DNA of 64,000 nucleotides from an uncultured Alphaproteobacteria bacterium. GTDB lineage: Bacteria; Pseudomonadota; Alphaproteobacteria; Rhizobiales; Aestuariivirgaceae. Location: positions 1 to 64,000 of the forward strand of contig CAMFKI010000009.1 of NCBI GenBank assembly GCA_945957365.1. The letters are read 5' to 3'. The notes under the pieces were generated by a model that ran no database searches, was not told the DNA's origin, and saw nothing but the letters and a program-made list of their open reading frames with translations. Positions 36,983 through 45,115 of this stretch are shown here, in pieces (position 1 is the stretch's first letter; every line of letters starts with the position of its first letter). Made by a program: the position numbers and the translations under genes.

Positions 36983-37152
36983 ATTTTTATTGACGGAGAT
37001 AATAAGGCGTGCGAGGGATACCTGCCATGCACGGGGCGAGGCCGGTGCAGCGACTGCGGTCGCGGCGTCGGCAGACTCGTTCGGCGGGCATGAACGTCGA
37101 ATTGCGCGGGCAATCCCAACGCGGAACCTGGCGCAGCAAGGGAGGAAATCAC

Positions 37153-38139
37153 ATGAAGCGTCTTCTGTTCTCAGTCGTCGCCCTCGGCACCATGCTCGGT
37201 GCCAGCGCGGCGCATGCCGATTGCGGCGACATCACGCTGTCGCAGTTCAGCTGGCAGTCGGCCGAGGCCATGGCCGGCGTCGACGAGTTCATCCTGAAGA
37301 ACGGCTATGGCTGCAACGCCAGCATCGTCGCCGGCGACACCGTGCCGACGATCACCGCCATGATCGAAAAGGGCCAGCCGGACGTTGCGCCGGAAACCAC
37401 CCCGAGCCTGCTCGGCGAGGTCTTCACCAAGGGTGAATCCGAAGGCAAGATCAAGAAGATCGGCACTGCCATCACCGATGGCGAAGTGTCCGGCTGGTAC
37501 ATTCCGCAGTATCTCGCGGATCCGCATCCCGAGATCAAGACGGTGGAGGATGCCATGAAGCATCCGGAGCTCTTCCCCTCGACGGACGATCCGTCCAAGG
37601 GCGAAGTGATCCAGGGCCCGCAGGGCTGGGGCGACACGGTTGTCACCGCGCAGCTGTTCAAGGCGCTCAACAACCCGAACTTCGTGCTCGTGCCGACGGG
37701 TTCTGCCGCCGCCCTCGATGGCGTGATCACCAAGGCCTACGAAGGCAAGAAGGGCTTCATTGCTCAGTACTGGTCGCCGACCTCGCTGCTGGCGCAGTAC
37801 AAGATGAAGCGCCTCGACATGCCGAACGATCCTGCCGAATGGGCCCGTTGCACGACCAAGGCCGACTGCCCGGACCCGAAGCCCAACTACTGGGGTGTCG
37901 CCGAGATGGTGACGCTGGGCAGCGAGAAGTTTAACCAGCGCACCGACATCCCGGAGGTCAAGGACTACCTGGCCAAGCGTGGCTGGACCCAGGACCAGGT
38001 CGCCCAGGTCATGCTGTGGATGACCCAGAACCAGGCCAATGGCGAAGACGGCGCCAAGTGGTTCCTCAAGAACATGCCCGACGTGTGGACCAAGTGGGTT
38101 CCCGCCGACGTGGCCGAAAAGGTGAAGGCGGCTCTCTGA
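37153..38139 (+). CDS. ABC importer substrate-binding protein, glycine/proline betaine type
   Basis: The open frame extends upstream, but the ATG at 37153 has GGAGG at 37141-37145 and gives a 328-residue protein with a clean signal peptide (LLFSVVALGTMLGASAAHA before DCGD). The mature domain is of the OpuAC/ProX type: ITLSQFSWQSAEAMAGVDEFI at the start and repeated Trp residues (GPQGWGDTV, AQYWSPTSLLAQYK, PNYWGVAEM) that may form the aromatic cage for a quaternary ammonium. It is first in the operon and followed by a hairpin, as is common for highly expressed binding proteins. Confidence 0.9.
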   Translation: MKRLLFSVVALGTMLGASAAHADCGDITLSQFSWQSAEAMAGVDEFILKNGYGCNASIVAGDTVPTITAMIEKGQPDVAPETTPSLLGEVFTKGESEGKIKKIGTAITDGEVSGWYIPQYLADPHPEIKTVEDAMKHPELFPSTDDPSKGEVIQGPQGWGDTVVTAQLFKALNNPNFVLVPTGSAAALDGVITKAYEGKKGFIAQYWSPTSLLAQYKMKRLDMPNDPAEWARCTTKADCPDPKPNYWGVAEMVTLGSEKFNQRTDIPEVKDYLAKRGWTQDQVAQVMLWMTQNQANGEDGAKWFLKNMPDVWTKWVPADVAEKVKAAL

Positions 38140-38159
38140 GCCTGACCGACGACAATCGA

Positions 38160-38188
38160 GAAGGCCCCGGGCATTGTCCGGGGCCTTC
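38160..38188 (+). terminator. Intercistronic hairpin after the binding-protein gene
   Basis: GAAGGCCCCGG and CCGGGGCCTTC form a perfect 11-bp stem with a 7-nt loop, followed by only two T. It lies between the binding-protein and permease genes of one operon. It probably acts as a partial terminator or RNA stabiliser that keeps the binding protein in excess. Confidence 0.7.
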
Positions 38189-38302
38189 TTCCCGGAACTT
38201 CATTGTTCCCGCCGCGGCGGGCAAGGCCGCCGCCACCGCCAGCCAAGACCGTTCCCGCTGCATTGCGGACAAGTCGCGGTGCAACCGCAAAGGCATGACA
38301 CC

Positions 38303-39190
38303 ATGGACTGGTTGTTCAAGTTCCCGCAGCTGAATTCCGACTTCCTGCTCGCCATCAAGCGCGGCATCGACGGGTCGCTGCGCGAATTCACGCGCAACTA
38401 TGGCGATGCGATCGAGAGCGCATTCGATCCCTTGAAGCGGATCCTGGTGTTCTTCGAGCAGGTAATCTCGGGCGCCCCCTGGCCGGTGGTGATCCTCGCC
38501 ATTGCGGCGATCGGCTGGTTTGCATCGCGCAAGTGGAGCGTGGTGGCTGCCGTTGTCGCCACGCTGCTGGCAATCGGTCTGCTCGGGCTGTGGGAGCCGA
38601 CGATGAAGACCATCTCGCTGGTCTTCTCGGCCACGCTGTTCTCTGTGGGCATCGGCATACCGCTTGGCATCATCATGAACAGATTCAAGGTGGCTGGCCG
38701 CTTCCTGCAGGGCCTCCTCGACATCATGCAGACCATGCCGCCTTTCGTGTACCTGATCCCGGTCGTCATGCTTCTGGGCATCGGCCGCGTCCCGGGCTTC
38801 ATCGCCGTGGTCATCTATGCCATTCCGCCGATCATCCGGTTGACCGACCTCGGCATCCGCATGGTCGACAAGGAAGTGCTGGAAGCCGCCGACGCTTACG
38901 GCTGCTCGCGCTGGCAGAAACTCATCAAGGTCCAGCTGCCGCTCGCGCTCCCCACGATCATGGCCGGCATCAACCAGACCATCATGATGGCGCTTGGAAT
39001 GGTCGTGATCGCATCGATGATCGGCGTGCAGGGCCTTGGCCTCAACGTGCTCGAGGCCATCGCCAACCAGTACTTCACCCAGGGCATCCTGAACGGCTTC
39101 GCAATCGTCGGCATCGCGATCATCTTCGACCGTATCAGCCAGGCCTACGGACAGCGCCTGCAAAGGCACCGGGGTGCCGCCCATGACTGA
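38303..39190 (+). CDS. ABC importer permease, glycine/proline betaine type
   Basis: I choose the ATG at 38303 (MDWLFKFPQLNSDFLLAIK), with AAAGG upstream, giving 295 residues. It is a ProW/OpuAB-type inner-membrane permease with several helices and the ABC-permease EAA loop, EAADAYGCSRWQKLIKVQLPL, which contacts the ATPase. The segment IMQTMPPFVYLIPVVMLLGIG is typical of the betaine permease group. Its end overlaps the ATPase start by 8 bp. Confidence 0.9.
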   Translation: MDWLFKFPQLNSDFLLAIKRGIDGSLREFTRNYGDAIESAFDPLKRILVFFEQVISGAPWPVVILAIAAIGWFASRKWSVVAAVVATLLAIGLLGLWEPTMKTISLVFSATLFSVGIGIPLGIIMNRFKVAGRFLQGLLDIMQTMPPFVYLIPVVMLLGIGRVPGFIAVVIYAIPPIIRLTDLGIRMVDKEVLEAADAYGCSRWQKLIKVQLPLALPTIMAGINQTIMMALGMVVIASMIGVQGLGLNVLEAIANQYFTQGILNGFAIVGIAIIFDRISQAYGQRLQRHRGAAHD

Positions 39191-40241
39191 CGCGACGAGG
39201 ACCGGCAAGAGCGCATCGATCGACATCCGCAACCTGTACAAGATCTTCGGCAAGAACCCCAAGGCCTGCGTCGATCTTGTCAGGAAGGGCATGACCAAGG
39301 CCGAGCTCGGCAAGGATCACAGCCACATCCTTGGCCTCAACGACATCAACATCTCGATCCCCGCGGGCAAGATCCAGGTGGTGATGGGTCTCTCGGGATC
39401 GGGCAAGTCGACATTGATCCGCCACATCAACCGGCTCATCGAACCGACCTCCGGCTCAATTCTCGTCAACGGTCGCAACGTGCTGGAGATGAACGAGACG
39501 GAGCTTCGCGATTTTCGCCGCCAGAACACCGCCATGGTGTTCCAGCGTTTCGCCCTGCTGCCGCACCGCTCGGTGATCGACAATGTCACCTTCGGGCTCG
39601 AGGTCCGTGGCGTCGACAGGGCGAAGGCGCGCGACACCGGCATGCGCTGGATCGAGCGTGTCGGCCTCACGGGCTTCGAGACCCGCTATCCCGACGAGCT
39701 GTCGGGCGGCATGCAGCAGCGCGTCGGGCTTGCCCGGGCTCTCAGCAACGATGCCCCGATCCTGTTGATGGACGAGGCCTACTCGGCTCTCGACCCGCTC
39801 ATTCGCACCGACATGCAGACCATGCTGCTCGACCTCCAGAAGGAGCTGAACAAGACCATCGTGTTCATCACCCATGACCTCGACGAGGCGCTTCGTCTCG
39901 GCGACAGGATCGTCATCCTGCGTGACGGCTCGATCATCCAGCAGGGCGATGCCCAAGACATCCTGCTCCGCCCGGCCGACGACTACATCGAACGCTTCGT
40001 AAAGGACGTGAACCGCGGCCGCTTCCTCAAGGTCGATGCCGTCATGGATCGTGCCGAGGCGATCGACATCGGCTCGCGCCTGCGCATTCCCGCCGGCACG
40101 ACGCTCGAGGTGGCGGCGAGGGAACTCACAACGTCGGCCGCGGACGCGGCTGTGGTCATCGATGCCGGCGGCAAGCCGCTCGGTCTCATTACCCTTCGCA
40201 AGATCACGGCAGCTCTGTCGTCCGCCTCCGAAGCCCACTGA
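39183..40241 (+). CDS. ABC importer ATPase, glycine/proline betaine type
   Basis: The 352-residue ATPase starts at the ATG at 39183, inside the permease gene; a GTG at 39174 is less likely. It resembles ProV/OpuAA: an N-terminal segment before the core, Walker A GLSGSGKSTLIRHIN, Q-loop MVFQRFALLPH, signature LSGGMQQRVGLARAL, Walker B ILLMDEAYSALDPL and H-loop FITHDLDEALRLGD. The C-terminal ~80 residues form a CBS-like regulatory region (VDAVMDRAEAIDIGSRLRIP). The set forms a complete importer for a compatible-solute-like betaine. Confidence 0.92.
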   Translation: MTDATRTGKSASIDIRNLYKIFGKNPKACVDLVRKGMTKAELGKDHSHILGLNDINISIPAGKIQVVMGLSGSGKSTLIRHINRLIEPTSGSILVNGRNVLEMNETELRDFRRQNTAMVFQRFALLPHRSVIDNVTFGLEVRGVDRAKARDTGMRWIERVGLTGFETRYPDELSGGMQQRVGLARALSNDAPILLMDEAYSALDPLIRTDMQTMLLDLQKELNKTIVFITHDLDEALRLGDRIVILRDGSIIQQGDAQDILLRPADDYIERFVKDVNRGRFLKVDAVMDRAEAIDIGSRLRIPAGTTLEVAARELTTSAADAAVVIDAGGKPLGLITLRKITAALSSASEAH

Positions 40242-40269
40242 ACCGTCCACACCTGTTACAGGACATGCC

Positions 40270-41187
40270 ATGACCCAACTCTTCAAGCTCGAGGGGATCT
40301 ACACCCCGCTCATCACACCCTTCGCGGTGGATGGGAGCATCGACTACAAGGTGCTGGCTCAGCTGATCGAGAACCTCATCGCCGCCGGCGTGCATGGATT
40401 AATCTCAGGCGGTTCGACCGGTGAGAACTATGCCGAGACGGTGGAGGAGCGCCTCGAGATCGCGCGGTTCATCGTCGGGCAGGTCAAGGGCCGCCTGCCG
40501 GTCTTCGTCGGTACGGGCGCCATGCGCACGCCGGACTCCGTGGCGCTTGCCAGGGGCGCCAAGGAGATGAAGGCCGACGGACTACTGCTCGGCACGCCGC
40601 CTTACTCCGTGCCGACCGAGCGCGAGAACGCCATCAACGCGCTGACCATCGACCGCGCCGCCGACCTGCCGATCATCCTCTACAACTATCCGGGCCGCAT
40701 GAGCGTCGAGATGGGCCGCGACTTCCTCGACCGCGTCGGGCGCTCGAAGAACTTCATCGGCATCAAGGAAAGCTCGGGCGACATCAACCGCGTGCACCTC
40801 CTGGCGCGGGACTATCCGCACATCCAGCTGTCCTGCGGCATGGATGACCAGGCGCTGGAGTTCTTCGCCTGGGGTGCGCGGAGCTGGATCTGTGCGGGCT
40901 CGAACTTCCTGCCGGAAGAGCACGTGCTGCTCTACAAGACCTGCGCGGTCGATGGTGACTTCGCCAAGGGCCGCCGCATCATGTCGGCCATGCTGCCGCT
41001 GATGCGCGTGCTGGAGCAGGGCGGCAAGTTCATCCAGTGCGTCAAGCACGGGGTGGAGACGACGGGCCTCGTCGCTGGCCCCATGCGGCCACCGCTCAAG
41101 GGGCTGAACAAGGAGGAAAAGCGCGAGCTGGAGCAGGTGATCCGCACGCTTAAAGTCACCATCAAGGCGATCCAGGGAGGAAACTGA
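40270..41187 (+). CDS. DapA-family aldolase/deaminase, HypD candidate (copy 1)
   Basis: The frame is open upstream, but the ATG at 40270 with CAGGA six bases before it gives a normal 305-residue (beta/alpha)8 DHDPS-family protein. The Schiff-base Lys is in NFIGIKESSGD, the Tyr in ILYNYPGRMS, and the pyruvate-carboxylate loop is GGSTGENYAE. In hydroxyproline catabolism, a DapA-family enzyme (delta-1-pyrroline-4-hydroxy-2-carboxylate deaminase) turns the cyclic imine into 2-oxoglutarate semialdehyde. The following aldehyde dehydrogenase and FAD oxidase genes fit this, but other DapA family activities cannot be ruled out. Confidence 0.82.
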   Translation: MTQLFKLEGIYTPLITPFAVDGSIDYKVLAQLIENLIAAGVHGLISGGSTGENYAETVEERLEIARFIVGQVKGRLPVFVGTGAMRTPDSVALARGAKEMKADGLLLGTPPYSVPTERENAINALTIDRAADLPIILYNYPGRMSVEMGRDFLDRVGRSKNFIGIKESSGDINRVHLLARDYPHIQLSCGMDDQALEFFAWGARSWICAGSNFLPEEHVLLYKTCAVDGDFAKGRRIMSAMLPLMRVLEQGGKFIQCVKHGVETTGLVAGPMRPPLKGLNKEEKRELEQVIRTLKVTIKAIQGGN

Positions 41188-41189
41188 CC

Positions 41190-42698
41190 ATGGCCGATCT
41201 GCTGACCCACGAAGAATACAAGGCCATTGCCGCCTCGCTTGAGCTGCCGAACAATGCCTGGATCGATGGCGCCTACCGCCCGGCGATCTCGGCGAAGACG
41301 CTGGACACCGTGAACCCGGCGACCGGCAGGGTCATTGGCACCATCGCCGCCTGCGACAAGGCCGACGTCGACTTTGCCGTCGGCAAGGCGCGCGAGGCCT
41401 TCGAGGATGGTCGCTGGTCGCGCCTCCACCCCGGCGCCCGCAAGGATGTGCTGGTCGAACTCTCGAAGCTGATCACCCGCAATGCCCGCGAGCTTGCCGT
41501 GATGGAGAGCCTCGACAGCGGCAAGACCATCTATGACTGCGAGAACGTCGACGTGCCGGAGACGGCGCACGTCATCAAGTGGCATGGCGAGTTGATCGAC
41601 AAGATCTATGACCAGGTGTCGCCTGCCTCGAACGACCACATCGCCATGGTGGTGCGCGAGCCCGTCGGCGTTGTTGGCCTCGTCATCCCGTGGAACTTCC
41701 CGCTGCTCATGCTGGCGTGGAAGATCGGCCCGGCACTGGCCGCCGGTTGCTCGGTGGTCGTGAAGCCCGCAGCGGAAACCTCCCTCACAGGCTTGCGTGT
41801 GGCGGAACTCGCGGCCGAAGCTGGCCTGCCGCGCGGCGTTCTCAACATCGTCACTGGCACCGGAGCGCAGGCCGGCGAGGCGCTGGGCCGTCACCCTGAC
41901 GTCGACATGGTGTCCTTCACCGGTTCGACGGCGACGGGTCGCCGCTTCCTCAACTACTCCGCCGAGAGCAACCTCAAGGAAGTGGTGCTGGAGCTCGGCG
42001 GCAAGAACCCCTGCATCGTGCTCGACGACGCAGAGGACCTCGACGCCGTAGCTGCCCATGTGGTGAACGGGGCCTTCTGGAACATGGGGCAGAACTGTTC
42101 CGCCGCATCGCGCCTCATCGTGCAGAAGGGCATCAAGGACAAGCTGATCGCCAAGGTGAAGGAGCATGCCCGCGAATGGATCGTCGGTGAGCCGCTGAAC
42201 CCGGAAGTGCGCGTCGGGGCATTGATCTCCAAGGGCCACTTCGACAAGGTTTGTCGCTACCTCAAGATGGCGGCAGCCGAGAAGCTGCTGATGGGCGGCA
42301 AGATGGTGGCCGAGGGCTTCATCGAGCCGACCATCGTCGAAGTCGCCGCACGCGATGCCGCACTGGTGCGAGAGGAGGTGTTCGGGCCGCTGCTGACCGT
42401 CATCACGGTCGCGACCTTCGAGGAGGCGATCGCGGTCGCCAATGACACCGAATATGGCCTCGCCGCATCGATCTTCTCGGCCAATGGCAAGCGCGCCCTG
42501 CGCGGGGCTCGCATGCTGCGCGCCGGCACCGTGACGGTGAACAGCTTCGGGGAAGGCGACATCACCACGCCCTTCGGCGGCTACAAGCAGTCGGGCTTCG
42601 GTGGCCGTGACAACTCCATCCACGCCCATGACCAATATACCCAGTTGAAGACCATCTGGGTGGACTTGACCGATAATTCCGACACGGGCATCGATTGA
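41190..42698 (+). CDS. Aldehyde dehydrogenase, 2-oxoglutarate-semialdehyde or PuuC type
   Basis: This 502-residue NAD(P)+-dependent aldehyde dehydrogenase has a strong GGGAGGAAA site upstream. Catalytic features are visible: VIPWNFPLLMLAWKIGPALA, FTGSTATGR in the cofactor fold, LELGGKNP with the general-base Glu, and MGQNCSAASR with the nucleophilic Cys. Sequence style is close to the gamma-glutamyl-aminobutyraldehyde (PuuC) and semialdehyde branches. Downstream of a HypD-like gene, oxidation of 2-oxoglutarate semialdehyde to 2-oxoglutarate is the likely job (inference). Confidence 0.88.
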   Translation: MADLLTHEEYKAIAASLELPNNAWIDGAYRPAISAKTLDTVNPATGRVIGTIAACDKADVDFAVGKAREAFEDGRWSRLHPGARKDVLVELSKLITRNARELAVMESLDSGKTIYDCENVDVPETAHVIKWHGELIDKIYDQVSPASNDHIAMVVREPVGVVGLVIPWNFPLLMLAWKIGPALAAGCSVVVKPAAETSLTGLRVAELAAEAGLPRGVLNIVTGTGAQAGEALGRHPDVDMVSFTGSTATGRRFLNYSAESNLKEVVLELGGKNPCIVLDDAEDLDAVAAHVVNGAFWNMGQNCSAASRLIVQKGIKDKLIAKVKEHAREWIVGEPLNPEVRVGALISKGHFDKVCRYLKMAAAEKLLMGGKMVAEGFIEPTIVEVAARDAALVREEVFGPLLTVITVATFEEAIAVANDTEYGLAASIFSANGKRALRGARMLRAGTVTVNSFGEGDITTPFGGYKQSGFGGRDNSIHAHDQYTQLKTIWVDLTDNSDTGID

Positions 42699-42705
42699 GC
42701 CAAGC

Positions 42706-44052
42706 ATGAGCCTCCGCCAGGTCAAACGCACCCCTGTTCACAACGGTCCCGCCGCATGGTCTGCGATCCTTGGGCCGGAGCCGGTGCGTGCTGCGTTGGT
42801 CGGCGAGGTGGGGTGCGACGTTGTCATCGTCGGCGCCGGTTTCGCGGGATTGTCCGCGGCGCGGCGCCTGCGCCAGATCGCACCCGAGGCGAAGCTCGCC
42901 GTCATCGATGCCGGGCGCGTGGCCGAGGGCGCGGCCGGGCGTAATTCCGGCTTCATGATCGACCTGCCCCATGACGTCACCTCGCATGACTATGCTGGCG
43001 GCAGCGCGGGCGGAGACAGGTTGCTGACCCGTCTCAACCGCCAGGCCATCGACTTCGCTGGCTTGGCGGTGGCGGAGTACGGCATCCCGGAAGGGTATTT
43101 CCGCCGCGTGGGCAAGATCAACGGTGCCGCCTCCGACGTGGGCCTCTCGGCCAACAGGAGCTATGCCGCCCATCTCGGCGCGCTGAAGGAGCCGCACGAG
43201 CTGCTCGACGCGCAGGCGATGCGCGCTGTCACGGGGACGTCCTACTACCAGGGTGGCCTCTATACGCCGGGCACCGCCATGCTGCAGCCGGCGGGCTACA
43301 TCCGTGGTCTCGCCAAGGGTCTCGAGCGCGATGGCGTGACGATCTTCGAGAACGCGCCGATCACGCGCTTCGAGAGCACGGGCACCGGCTGGACCTTGCA
43401 AACGGACGCCGGCACGCTCAGGGCTTCGAAGGTGATCCTCGCCAACAATGGCCACCTCGAGAGTTTCGGCTACAAGCGCGGGCAGCTCATGCATATCATG
43501 CTCAACGCCTGCATGACCGAGGACTTGAGCGCGGATCAGATCCGCCGCCTTGGCGGTGACGAGACATGGGGCATCACTCCCGCGGACTCGATGGGTACCA
43601 CGGTGCGCCGCATCTCCAGAGCACAGGGTGGCAACCGCATTGTCATCCGCCAGGGCGGTTACTATCGGCCGGAGATGCAGACCAGTGCCTCCGACCTGAA
43701 GCGGCTCGAGGGCAAGATGCACGAAAAGTTCGCAGCGCGCTTCCCGCAGCTTGCCGATGTCCGTTTCCAATATTCCTGGTCCGGGCACCTCTGCCTGTCG
43801 AAGAACGGTGTGTCGGTGATGCGCGAGCTCGAGCCCAGCCTGTTCTCCGCCTGCGTCTGCAACGGGCTTGGCACGGCCCGTGGCACGCTGATGGGAATCG
43901 CCGCAGCAGAACTGGCCTGCGGGCGGACGAGCGACATTGCCGATTTCTTCCTCGCCGAGGAGGAGCCCGTGACCCTGCCGCCGCATCCCCTGGACACGAT
44001 TGGCGCGAATGCCTACATGCGCTGGATGGAATGGCGGGCGCGCGCCGAGTAG
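42706..44052 (+). CDS. DadA/PuuB-like FAD-dependent amine oxidoreductase (copy A)
   Basis: The 448-residue flavoenzyme has the DAO-fold FAD motif VVIVGAGFAGLSAARRLRQ near residue 38, the signature AAGRNSGFMIDLPHD and a C-terminal FAD loop (ACVCNGLGTARGTLMGI). It shares AGRNSGF.IDLPH with the gene at 49039-50373, so the two are paralogues. It is last in the importer operon. Candidate substrates are D-hydroxyproline, N-methylated imino acids or another secondary amine; sequence alone does not decide. Confidence 0.85.
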   Translation: MSLRQVKRTPVHNGPAAWSAILGPEPVRAALVGEVGCDVVIVGAGFAGLSAARRLRQIAPEAKLAVIDAGRVAEGAAGRNSGFMIDLPHDVTSHDYAGGSAGGDRLLTRLNRQAIDFAGLAVAEYGIPEGYFRRVGKINGAASDVGLSANRSYAAHLGALKEPHELLDAQAMRAVTGTSYYQGGLYTPGTAMLQPAGYIRGLAKGLERDGVTIFENAPITRFESTGTGWTLQTDAGTLRASKVILANNGHLESFGYKRGQLMHIMLNACMTEDLSADQIRRLGGDETWGITPADSMGTTVRRISRAQGGNRIVIRQGGYYRPEMQTSASDLKRLEGKMHEKFAARFPQLADVRFQYSWSGHLCLSKNGVSVMRELEPSLFSACVCNGLGTARGTLMGIAAAELACGRTSDIADFFLAEEEPVTLPPHPLDTIGANAYMRWMEWRARAE

Positions 44053-44062
44053 CCTGCGCCGG

Positions 44063-44974
44063 TCACGATGACCGGAACTGCTCGGCCTCTGCGAGCAACC
44101 ATGACTTCAGCACCCTGCCGGCCTCCGAAAGCGTGCGATTGCGGTTCCATGTGAGGTAGTAGGCGCCGGGTGCGGGCATCGACACGTCGGTGAAGCGGAC
44201 CAGCCTGCGTGCCGTGATCAGCGGACGCACGAGACGATGCCAGCCGACGGCGATGCCCTGGTCGTCCTGCGTCGCCTGCAGCGTCATGGCGAAGTTGTTG
44301 ATGCGGCCACCCATCAGTGGACCGTGTGGAATGCCGGCGCGCTCCAGGAATTCCTCCCAGTCTGTCCAGTCGGGCTCCGACCAGTCGACATGGAGGAGCG
44401 GCAGCTTCGGGATGTCCTCCGCCGTCGCCTTGGCGTACTTGCGAGCAAAACCCGGGCTGCAGACGGGGTAGAGCATCTCGTCGAACAGGAGCTGCGCGGT
44501 CTCGTCCGGCCAGGCACCGCTGCCATAGCGGATGCGCAGTTCGACGTCGGCGCGGCGATAGTCGCGCTGCCAGTCGGAGAGCAGGTGATCGACCACCACG
44601 TGCGGATGCGCCTTCCAGAACCGGCCCATGCGCGGCATGAGCCACATGGTGGCCATGGCATGTGAGCAGGCGAGCGTGACGCGGGCCATCCGGGCGCCCT
44701 GCTTCTCGCGCTGCACCGCCTCGGAGATGCGTGCGAGGCTCTGCGACAGCACGGCGAACAGGGCCTCGCCGCTGGGCGTGAGCGCCACGCCGCGGGCCGA
44801 GCGGTTGAACAGGGGAAGGCCGATGTCTTCCTCCACCGCCTTGATCTGGCGGCTCACCGCGCTGGTGGTGACGTTCAGTTCCTCCGCCGCGAGGCGGAAG
44901 CTCATGTGCCGCGCCGCTGCCTCGAACACCGCCATGCCGGTGAGCGGCGGGAGATTGTAGAACTTCCGGGCCAT
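44063..44974 (-). CDS. LysR-family transcriptional regulator (GcvA-like), copy 1
   Basis: The 303-residue protein has an N-terminal winged HTH (FEAAARHMSFRLAAEELNVTT and SAVSRQIKAVEEDIGLPLFNR) and the type-2 periplasmic-binding fold for effector sensing. The start and length are normal. It is divergent from the P5C dehydrogenase gene, and a good T-N11-A palindrome lies between them. It most likely controls the P5CDH/FAD oxidase pair in response to proline or a derivative (inference). Confidence 0.9.
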   Translation of the reverse strand: MARKFYNLPPLTGMAVFEAAARHMSFRLAAEELNVTTSAVSRQIKAVEEDIGLPLFNRSARGVALTPSGEALFAVLSQSLARISEAVQREKQGARMARVTLACSHAMATMWLMPRMGRFWKAHPHVVVDHLLSDWQRDYRRADVELRIRYGSGAWPDETAQLLFDEMLYPVCSPGFARKYAKATAEDIPKLPLLHVDWSEPDWTDWEEFLERAGIPHGPLMGGRINNFAMTLQATQDDQGIAVGWHRLVRPLITARRLVRFTDVSMPAPGAYYLTWNRNRTLSEAGRVLKSWLLAEAEQFRSS

Positions 44975-44990
44975 ATCTGCTTCAAACCTT

Positions 44991-45011
44991 GTGTTGCGCT
45001 GAAGTCAACAC
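44991..45011. promoter_or_regulatory. LysR-type operator between the divergent LysR and P5CDH genes
   Basis: GTGTTG-N9-CAACAC is a perfect 6-bp inverted repeat containing the T-N11-A core typical of LysR-family binding sites. It is 16 bp before the LysR start and about 105 bp before the P5CDH start, a usual place for an autoregulated divergent promoter. Confidence 0.75.
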
Positions 45012-45115
45012 CCACATAAGTTTTTCGCGAATAGAGCAAGGGGGTCGGGACGCGCTATGCTGACCGCATCGCCGGCGGCTGTTGTCCGCCTTCATCCCAT
45101 CGGAGACCAACCACT

